This document shows, piece by piece, positions 6,525-11,240 of a stretch of 11,240 bases of DNA; position 1 is the stretch's first letter; each line of letters starts with the position of its first letter. Source of the DNA: JAMHZE01 sp964424715. GTDB taxonomy: Bacteria > Pseudomonadota > Alphaproteobacteria > Rickettsiales > UBA8987. Under the pieces are notes generated by a model. The model was given only the letters and a program-made list of their open reading frames with translations, made no database searches and had not been told where the DNA came from. The position numbers and the translations under genes are program-made. Location of the stretch: contig CAYRJW010000055.1 of assembly GCA_964424715.1 (NCBI GenBank), positions 1 through 11,240 on the forward strand, given 5' to 3'.

Positions 6525-7094
6525 TTAGTCCGCAGAAATTATACGCGGCCTGTCATCATTATAGATGATGTAAACCTTCTGGCCGGTCTGGAAGATCTGG
6601 TCCATACCTTGTACCACTGATAATATACGGGATTTCAGGCCCATGGAGGTTGAGGCGCGCACTTTGCCGGCAACGGTAGGAGTGCCTTTCAGGCTGGAGC
6701 GGCGCTTCTCTTTCAGATCCTCATAGCTTTCAGCGCTCAATTTTACCAGATATTCCATGCCTTGCTGCGTGTTCAGTCTATCTTCTATCAGACTGCCGAG
6801 TATTGCGCCGGCTAATGCACCGCCTACTCCACCGGCTGTGCTGCCTTTACCTTTACCTAATTCAGAACCAGCAATTGCGCCGCCGATACCGCCACCTAGC
6901 GCCCCTATTCCGGGTTTTTCACCGAGTTTGTCGGAAGCTTTCACGGTCACCGGACGGGCAGAAATAATTGTACCTTCATATACTATGCCATCTGTGGCGC
7001 CTTCGGTGTATACATTATTATTAAGGTTTCTGGCGCATGAGGTAAGGGTCAGTGCCAGTGTTAGTATCAGTGCCAGTGTTTTAATTGGTTTCAT
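6525..7094 (-). CDS. Glycine-zipper outer membrane lipoprotein (SlyB / 17 kDa antigen-like)
   Basis: This 189-residue protein starts with a lipoprotein signal peptide: a basic N-terminus, a Leu/Thr-rich core and the lipobox LTSC with C20 as the lipidated residue. Residues about 62-102 form a long glycine zipper (GIGALGGGIGGAIAGSELGK followed by GGVGGALAGAILGS), a two-helix membrane motif found in SlyB, PcpY and the rickettsial 17 kDa surface antigen. The C-terminal part (SRILSVVQGMDQIFQTGQKV, then YIIYNDDRPRII) looks like the small beta domain of that family. The family is placed in the outer membrane and linked to envelope integrity and stress. AAGGAG at 7106-7101 lies six bases before the ATG. 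It follows the entericidin-like gene on the same strand, with a heptamer repeat between them. Confidence 0.85.
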   Translation of the reverse strand: MKPIKTLALILTLALTLTSCARNLNNNVYTEGATDGIVYEGTIISARPVTVKASDKLGEKPGIGALGGGIGGAIAGSELGKGKGSTAGGVGGALAGAILGSLIEDRLNTQQGMEYLVKLSAESYEDLKEKRRSSLKGTPTVAGKVRASTSMGLKSRILSVVQGMDQIFQTGQKVYIIYNDDRPRIISAD

Positions 7095-7114
7095 ATTATT
7101 CTCCTTAGTTATTT

Positions 7115-7135
7115 TGAATCTGGAATCTAGATTCC
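7115..7135. repeat. Heptamer-repeat palindrome upstream of the glycine-zipper lipoprotein
   Basis: The sequence reads TGAATC, TGGAATC, TAGATTCC. Its last 14 bases (7122-7135, GGAATCTAGATTCC) are a perfect palindrome. The units are the same as in the inverted arrays at 4131-4189, so they belong to one dispersed repeat family. Confidence 0.65.
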
Positions 7136-7160
7136 AACAACCTACTTCTATGATGAATTC

Positions 7161-7286
7161 TTAGCGGGCTACATCCTGTATCACGCGGCCGCTATCCTGC
7201 AGGTCTTTGCCGACACCGATGAATGTATTGCACGCAGCAAGCGCGAATGTGACAGCTAATAATGAAAGCAATGTTAAAATTCTCAT
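7161..7286 (-). CDS. Entericidin-like small lipoprotein (41 aa)
   Basis: An ATG at 7286-7284 begins a 41-residue peptide, MRILTLLSLLAVTFALAACN, followed by TFIGVGKDLQDSGRVIQDVAR and a TAA at 7161. The signal peptide ends with the lipobox LAAC (C19). The mature part follows the entericidin A/B pattern: Asn-Thr after the cysteine, a Gly-x-Gly-Lys-Asp motif, then an amphipathic helix. Entericidins are tiny envelope lipoproteins described as an antidote/toxin pair linked to cell lysis in stationary phase. Only one copy is present here, so a paired system is not shown. GGAG at 7298-7295 provides a good ribosome binding site. It is divergent from the MFS gene across 92 bp. Confidence 0.85.
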   Translation of the reverse strand: MRILTLLSLLAVTFALAACNTFIGVGKDLQDSGRVIQDVAR

Positions 7287-7378
7287 ATATAATTCTCCAT
7301 GAAGTTATAAATTATGTTTAATAGATTATTTTTAAAAGTAAAGATGATAGCTAAAAACAAACCGGCAGTTGATATATT

Positions 7379-8555
7379 ATGAAAAACAACCTGAAGCTAA
7401 TTCCAAGAAGCATATGGGCGCTGGGGTTCACAAGCATGTTCATGGATCTTTCTTCGGAACTTACGCACGCGGTCCTGCCGCTTTTCATGGTGGGGGTTCT
7501 CGGAGCAAGCATGACATCCGTGGGGGTCATAGAAGGGCTTGCGGAAGCAGTCGCGCTTATACTCAGGATATTTTCAGGAAGCTTAAGTGACTATCTTGGT
7601 AAACGAAAATTACTTACCGTTATAGGCTACGGTCTTGGGGCGTTCACAAAACCATTTTTTCCTATGGCAGATAGCCTCTCCACGGTTTTCATCGCAAGGT
7701 TTGCGGACAGGATAGGTAAAGGTATACGCGGCGCACCGCGGGATGCGCTTATAGGCGATATCGCCCCGGCCGGGATACGCGGGGAATGTTTTGGCCTGCG
7801 TCAAACGCTCGATACAGTGGGNNNNNNNNNNATTTCTGGCCCCGCTCTGCGCGATATTATTGCTCATGGTATTCACCGATAATTTAAGACTGGTGATGTG
7901 GATAGCCGTTATTCCCGCCATTATATGCATGGTCGTTTTAATTTTCGGGGTACAGGAGCCGGAATGTATAGGTCTGAAGGCAGAGGACAGAAAAATATTA
8001 TTTAAAATTACGATATTAAAAAAATTTCCAAAACCATTCTGGATAGTTGTCGCCTCTGCCACCTTCCTTACAATGGCACGGTTCAGCGATGCCTTCCTTC
8101 TCCTGAAAGCGCGCGATGTCGGGATGAGCCTTGCCTACATTCCGGTTGTTCTGGTGGTGATGAACTTCACCTATACTTTTTCCGCCTATCCAATGGGAGT
8201 TATTTCCGACAGGATGCCGAGAAATAAATTACTGGGGTTAGGAATTGTAACTCTGATAATTGCCAATTGCATTCTGGCTATTGCGGGTTCTGTATGGACA
8301 GTAATGCTTGGAACAGCCATATGGGGCTTGCATATGGGCATAACACAAGGATTGCTAGCCACCATAATAACCGACAAAGCCCCGGCAGAATTACGTGGAA
8401 CTGCATATGGAATATTTAATCTGGCCTGCGGTATCGGAATGTTATTTTCCAGCGTCGCCGGGGGAGTGTTATGGGATGGGTTTGGCGCTTATGCTACATT
8501 CTTATGTGGGGCTGTGTTTGCGGTGGTGGCTTGGGGACTTTTAAAAATTAAATAA
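7379..8555 (+). CDS. Major facilitator superfamily transporter, one gene split by a scaffold gap
   Basis: Two open stretches, 7379-7821 and 7832-8555, are halves of one MFS permease of about 389 residues with roughly twelve helices. The first half carries the loop 2-3 signature GSLSDYLGKRKLL and a conserved stretch reading FADRIGKGIRGAPRDALIGD. The second half has a further motif, YPMGVISDRMPRNKLLG, at the equivalent loop of the C-terminal bundle. The first half ends QTLDTVG and the second begins FLAPLCAILL. Relatives read TVGAFL at this point, so the missing piece is probably one alanine, with 3 nt bridging the frames. Such transporters export or import small solutes with protons; the substrate cannot be inferred. 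The ATG at 7379 lacks a clear Shine-Dalgarno, but the N-terminus fits the family. Confidence 0.85.
7822..7831. other. Run of ten N (scaffold gap) inside the MFS gene
   Basis: A ten-base placeholder. The frames on either side join if the true gap is 3 nt (or 3 plus a multiple of 3), not 10. Confidence 0.95.
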
Positions 8556-8582
8556 TATCAACTAGATAAAACTATAACGCCA

Positions 8583-8614
8583 TTAACCATTTGTTAACCT
8601 TTTTATGGTATAAT
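8583..8614 (+). promoter_or_regulatory. CtrA-type box overlapping the -35 region of a TATAAT promoter
   Basis: TTAA (8583-8586), seven bases, then TTAAC (8594-8598) is an exact match to the CtrA recognition pattern TTAA-N7-TTAAC known from Caulobacter and other alphaproteobacteria. A perfect TATAAT lies at 8609-8614. The box spans the place where the -35 would be, and there is no good -35 hexamer, as in CtrA-activated promoters. The predicted transcription start near 8621 lies about 20 bases before the ATG at 8641. Confidence 0.6.
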
Positions 8615-8640
8615 CAAGACTATAGAAAATCATAAATAAT

Positions 8641-9198
8641 ATGGCAAAACAAAAAGCTACACTAGATCATGAGTTTATTGCTCCCAAATTTAGTCTCCGC
8701 GAAAAAAGCCTATTCATGATAGATGCAGGAGCTCCATGGGATGAAGACGCCTATTTAAAAAAACCAGATTATAAACCGTTTATAAAATCGCTTTTACTTT
8801 CATCTACCTGCTTAATATCCGGTTTATGTATAATGAAAGTTGCTGACATTCCGGCATTAGAACACTCTATAAAATCTTTTTCTCATTTTATTCAGCCCTT
8901 TGACCCTAAAAAGGCAACTGAGATAATTAGCAGTTCGCTCCGCACGTTAGGCGTATTAACATCGTTTGCAACCCTTCCAGCGATGATCTTTCTTAATGAG
9001 CACCTGCAACAAAAAACCGTATTTAAATCCCTTGGCGGAGAAAAAACATTTGAAGAGTATAAAAATAAAAATCCCGAGCTGTTCAGAGAGCATATAGAGT
9101 ATTATTCGGAAGACAGGGCTAACAATCCAAAGACCATTCTGCAGTTTGCGAAGGCTATTTCTGCCGCATTTTCTTCAAAAAATAATGCCAAGGAATGA
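8641..9198 (+). CDS. Unrecognised membrane protein with two helices
   Basis: This 185-residue protein begins with a polar segment (MAKQKATLDHEFIAPKFSLR), followed by a hydrophobic helix at about 47-66 (FIKSLLLSSTCLISGLCIM). A linker containing FIQPFDPKKA leads to a second helix at about 99-118 (LGVLTSFATLPAMIFL). The C-terminal part, about 65 residues, is charged and probably cytoplasmic, including GGEKTFEEYKNKNPELF. No enzymatic motif is visible and I do not recognise the family. The gene stands alone between the MFS gene and a bidirectional terminator, behind a promoter with a CtrA-type box. That suggests, without proof, cell-cycle or motility-linked expression. No Shine-Dalgarno is seen before the ATG; the predicted leader is only about 20 bases. 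Confidence 0.75.
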   Translation: MAKQKATLDHEFIAPKFSLREKSLFMIDAGAPWDEDAYLKKPDYKPFIKSLLLSSTCLISGLCIMKVADIPALEHSIKSFSHFIQPFDPKKATEIISSSLRTLGVLTSFATLPAMIFLNEHLQQKTVFKSLGGEKTFEEYKNKNPELFREHIEYYSEDRANNPKTILQFAKAISAAFSSKNNAKE

Positions 9199-9226
9199 CA
9201 GGGGCATATTAGAAACAAGCTATAAA

Positions 9227-9253
9227 AAAAACCCCGGCAGAACCGGGGTTTTT
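9227..9253. terminator. Bidirectional rho-independent terminator
   Basis: An 11-bp perfect stem pairs 9227-9237 (AAAAACCCCGG) with 9243-9253 (CCGGGGTTTTT) around the 5-nt loop CAGAA. It has a T run on the + strand and one on the - strand. It lies between the convergent membrane protein gene and rplY and would stop both. Confidence 0.92.
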
Positions 9254-9279
9254 CGTTAGGCGATAATAATAGATGATTA

Positions 9280-9993
9280 TTATTTCTTCGCGGCTGGAGC
9301 TTTGGCTGCTGCTGCGCCTGCTGCCGGTGCTGCTGCACCTGGAGCTGCTGCTGCGCCTGGAGCTGCTGCTGCGCCTTCTGCGCCTGCTGCTGCAACTGCT
9401 GCGCCGGTAGGGATCTCTTCCTCAGCCATACGGCCTGCTACTGTGGCGATAGTGAAATCACGGCCACGGATAACGGATTCAACACCTTTAGGAACATCTA
9501 TATTGTGCCATTTTATATTGCCGCCGATCTGAAGGGAGCCGACATCGGCAGTGAATTTCTCAGGGATAGAATCTGCATCGCAGTAAATTTCAATAGACCT
9601 GCGAACCGCGTTCAGGATACCACCTTTCTTGATTCCTGGAGATTTATCCTGGTTAATGAAAGCTACAGGTACTGCAACCTTGATACGTGATTTTGCATCC
9701 ACCGCGATGAAATCTGCGTGGATAGGCCGATCTTTTATAGGGTCCATCTGAACTTCCTGTGGAAGAACATTGAATTTCTTGCCACCTGCATCAATTTCCA
9801 CGATGCGGGAGAAGAAACGGCCTCTTTGATATTCAAGCGAAAGTTCACGGGCGCTTACCGCCACCATAACTTCCTTACGGCCTTTACCGTAAATAACTGC
9901 CGGAACCTTGTTATCACGGCGAATAGCGCGCGCGACACCTGTGCCGGAATTTTCTTTTATTTCTGCTTTAATAGTTGCTGATGCGAATGACAT
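9280..9993 (-). CDS. rplY: Ribosomal protein bL25 (Ctc form) with alanine-rich tail
   Basis: This 237-residue protein is the long, two-domain form of bL25, which binds 5S rRNA in the large subunit. The N-terminal domain, about 1-95, carries GTGVARAIRRDNKVPAVIYG and ends with VQMDPIKDRPIHADFIAV. The C-terminal Ctc/TL5 domain, about 96-192, includes GGILNAVRRSIEIYC and INIK-like spacing at GGNIKWHNIDVPKG. A low-complexity tail follows (about 198-237), made of Ala, Gly and Pro with two Ala-Pro-Gly-Ala-Ala-Ala units and a Lys-Lys end. AGGAG at 10005-10001 lies seven bases before the ATG, and a near-consensus promoter lies upstream. pth, its usual downstream partner in alphaproteobacteria, is absent; a terminator follows instead. 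Confidence 0.95.
   Translation of the reverse strand: MSFASATIKAEIKENSGTGVARAIRRDNKVPAVIYGKGRKEVMVAVSARELSLEYQRGRFFSRIVEIDAGGKKFNVLPQEVQMDPIKDRPIHADFIAVDAKSRIKVAVPVAFINQDKSPGIKKGGILNAVRRSIEIYCDADSIPEKFTADVGSLQIGGNIKWHNIDVPKGVESVIRGRDFTIATVAGRMAEEEIPTGAAVAAAGAEGAAAAPGAAAAPGAAAPAAGAAAAKAPAAKK
9339..9374. repeat. Perfect 18-nt tandem duplication in the rplY tail
   Basis: The unit CTGGAGCTGCTGCTGCGC occurs twice without change (9339-9356 and 9357-9374), with degenerate partial copies on both sides. On the coding strand it adds six residues of Ala, Pro and Gly per copy, so copy number can change by slippage without breaking the frame. Confidence 0.8.
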
Positions 9994-10061
9994 TTTATAT
10001 CTCCTGTTACCATCCCCTTAAGCTTAATTGCCGCCGGGTACTCTCATTCAAAGAGGGCTGG

Positions 10062-10090
10062 CTTATATAGCGGATTTGGGTGGGTGTCAA
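10062..10090 (-). promoter_or_regulatory. Strong sigma-70-type promoter for rplY
   Basis: On the minus strand, TTGACA (10090-10085), a perfect -35, is followed after 17 bases by TATAAG (10067-10062), five of six to the -10 consensus. Transcription would start near 10055, leaving a leader of about 60 bases before the ATG at 9993. Strong expression fits a ribosomal protein. Confidence 0.75.
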
Positions 10091-10099
10091 GGGGGAGTT

Positions 10100-10122
10100 G
10101 GTGACTGGTGACCGGTAACTGG
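10100..10122. repeat. Heptamer tandem repeat upstream of the rplY promoter
   Basis: Three consecutive 7-nt units, GGTGACT, GGTGACC and GGTAACT, are followed by GG. The pattern resembles short tandemly repeated repetitive (STRR) sequences described in cyanobacteria. It lies just upstream of the rplY -35. Confidence 0.65.
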
Positions 10123-10175
10123 AAAAGATGAGGTTAAGTTATTAATATATATTGGATTTATTTAGGTGTTTTGGC

Positions 10176-10204
10176 TTTACATGGACTATATATTAGTGTA
10201 TATT
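10176..10204 (+). promoter_or_regulatory. Candidate promoter for the 10236 gene
   Basis: TTTACA (10176-10181) and TATATT (10199-10204), each five of six to consensus, are spaced by exactly 17 bases. Transcription would begin near 10211, about 25 bases before the ATG at 10236. Confidence 0.55.
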
Positions 10205-10235
10205 GGCGCTACTACAAATATCTATTGGGGATTAC

Positions 10236-11015
10236 ATGATAAATAATAAAGACGAAGCAGAAAAACTTGCGGGCTTCAAGGAAGCCTTACTAACAGTTGC
10301 CAGAATTCAAAAACTTGTGGATGACAACAAGAACAAGCTGCCTGAGAAGGGCGGGCTGGAATTTGAAGTGCTGAACAAGCAGTTCGGCGTGGATTCATTT
10401 AATATACATTCCAAGAACAACAAGCTGCTTACCAATCTTGAATTGCAGGTCACAAAGCTTGCCAAGTTCATCGAATGTTCAACAGTAAGCCATATGACCT
10501 TTAGCGAGGAAGATAAGGGTGGTCTCACCTACAGAATGATGGAATATCTGGAAAACGATGTGGGGTTGGATATTGGCGGCATAGCGAGCTCAGTCAACCT
10601 AGGGCAAACTAATAATGGAACCCCGGAGCTTTCTGTCGGTGAGCCAGCATCAACACTTATATTTGGCCGCCTTATCACACTTGGCCTGAAAAACAAGGAT
10701 GGAGAATCCCTGAATGACCGTCTTCTAGGCAAGTACGAGCATAAATCCGAGTATGCATGGTATAAATATAGTGGCAAGGTACAGTTCGGGATAGAAAAAC
10801 TACCGAAGATAAAAAAGATACAAATTGAAGAAGCTTTCATAGAGAAAGATACCAACCCTGAAAAGCTGGCAAAACTCAAGCTTGATTATGCCGTGCTTGA
10901 ACAGACACCGAACTGGGAAAAGAATGTTATTTCATGTGAAGTACAAGAATTGATGGATTCATGGAAGAACCGCATCAGCAAAAGCCAAAAGGATGAGATC
11001 CAAAAAGTATTTTGA
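10236..11015 (+). CDS. Unrecognised soluble protein (259 aa)
   Basis: The ATG at 10236 follows a TTGGGG stretch at a usable ribosome-binding distance; a TTG at 10203 in the same frame falls inside the -10 and is not used. The protein is hydrophilic, with no signal peptide or membrane segment. Its N-terminal third (about 1-100) is probably helical (EAEKLAGFKEALLTVARIQK, then LLTNLELQVTKLAKFIE). The middle is rich in Gly and Ser (DVGLDIGGIASSVNLGQTNN). The C-terminal third is Lys-rich and helical (EKLAKLKLDYAVLEQ and VQELMDSWKNRISKSQKDEI). I recognise no domain. It ends five bases before the convergent glycosyltransferase fragment. Codon use is like that of the core genes. An effector or phage-related origin cannot be excluded, but nothing in the sequence shows it. 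Confidence 0.72.
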   Translation: MINNKDEAEKLAGFKEALLTVARIQKLVDDNKNKLPEKGGLEFEVLNKQFGVDSFNIHSKNNKLLTNLELQVTKLAKFIECSTVSHMTFSEEDKGGLTYRMMEYLENDVGLDIGGIASSVNLGQTNNGTPELSVGEPASTLIFGRLITLGLKNKDGESLNDRLLGKYEHKSEYAWYKYSGKVQFGIEKLPKIKKIQIEEAFIEKDTNPEKLAKLKLDYAVLEQTPNWEKNVISCEVQELMDSWKNRISKSQKDEIQKVF

Positions 11016-11020
11016 TATCC

Positions 11021-11240
11021 CTACTCCGCCTTACTTATCTTAACCTTCGTTATCTGGTTTCGTTTTTTCTTTAATATTTCCACCAAGGTCTGTTCAAACT
11101 TTGTGCGTTGCGGTTCTGGGCCAGAGAGTAGACAAATTACATCATATATAGGATTTTGATTGACTTCACATTTTGAAATTCTAGAAAGTGGACCGATGTA
11201 ACTGATTTTCCCAGTATACATTTTTGGTTTTACTTGCGAA
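11021..11240 (-). CDS. C-terminal end of a probable glycosyltransferase, cut by the window edge
   Basis: The frame is open from the window edge, through an internal methionine at 11221, to a TAG at 11021, giving about 73 residues. It contains YIGPLSRISK and then YDVICLLSGPEPQRTKFEQT. IGPLSR followed by LLSGPEPQRT recalls a group of predicted glycosyltransferases with a MurG-like (family 28 type) C-terminal domain, where the second motif opens the nucleotide-sugar-binding domain. I recall that pattern mainly from Bacteroidota proteins. The C-terminus is Lys-rich (KKKRNQITKVKISKAE), and the reading stops unusually soon after the motif: a full domain would need about 120 further residues. It may therefore be truncated. 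It converges with the 10236 gene with only five bases between stops. Confidence 0.55.
   Translation of the reverse strand, partial: SQVKPKMYTGKISYIGPLSRISKCEVNQNPIYDVICLLSGPEPQRTKFEQTLVEILKKKRNQITKVKISKAE

Noticed and set aside
7161..7286. A complete entericidin toxin-antidote pair
   Set aside because: Only one entericidin-like peptide is present; the adjacent lipoprotein is a glycine-zipper protein of a different family.
7369..7590. Overlapping open frame at the start of the MFS gene
   Set aside because: Low-complexity His/Gly/Arg-rich shadow of the transporter N-terminus.
9102..9395. Open frame on the minus strand encoding a Gln-rich peptide
   Set aside because: It is the out-of-frame reading of the Ala-rich rplY tail repeat (GCN read as CAG-type codons) and crosses the terminator.
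10529..10879. Minus-strand open frame inside the 10236 gene
   Set aside because: Serine-rich shadow with no ribosome binding site; the + strand frame is longer and has a promoter and a good start.

Overview
The window looks like a draft-genome scaffold from an alphaproteobacterium of moderate to low GC, probably outside the well-studied orders. The evidence is a short-form SppA next to an IHF-beta-type gene and a LapA-domain gene, a NADH-sensitive-type (type II) citrate synthase, a PhoB regulator, an entericidin-like peptide, a 17 kDa-antigen-like glycine-zipper lipoprotein, an L25/Ctc ribosomal protein with an alanine-rich tail, and a canonical CtrA-type box. I cannot name a genus. Two runs of exactly ten N (6407-6416 and 7822-7831) look like scaffolding placeholders.

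Layout. Positions 1-132 (-) hold the N-terminus of an unrecognised gene, divergent from the + strand block sppA (190-1098), ihfB (1153-1431), lapA (1591-1908), gltA (2040-3350) and phoB (3437-4126). A REP-like inverted pair lies between ihfB and lapA. Long inverted arrays of 7-8-nt repeats flank phoB on both sides. A - strand block follows: ilvC (4200-5179, broken by an inferred 34-nt deletion), ilvN (5216-5776), an unrecognised gene cut by the first gap (5887-6406), a glycine-zipper lipoprotein (6525-7094) and an entericidin-like peptide (7161-7286). Divergent from these is an MFS transporter (7379-8555) interrupted by the second gap, which family conservation suggests is really about 3 nt. 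Next come a CtrA-box promoter with a two-helix membrane protein of unknown function (8641-9198), a bidirectional terminator, rplY (9280-9993, -), an unrecognised soluble protein (10236-11015, +) and the C-terminal end of a probable glycosyltransferase (11021-11240, -).

How it works together. Most genes are housekeeping: envelope protein turnover (SppA), nucleoid architecture (IHF), the TCA cycle entry step (GltA), phosphate-type response regulation (PhoB), branched-chain amino acid synthesis (IlvN, IlvC), envelope lipoproteins and translation (L25). ilvN and ilvC form a clear operon, but ilvB is not beside them. I see no CRISPR array, tRNA, rRNA, insertion sequence or phage module, and no convincing new multi-gene system. 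The most distinctive signals lie between genes: short tandem repeats of period 7-8 arranged as inverted pairs, two mutually exclusive hairpins ending four bases before the phoB start codon, and the CtrA-type promoter driving an orphan membrane protein.
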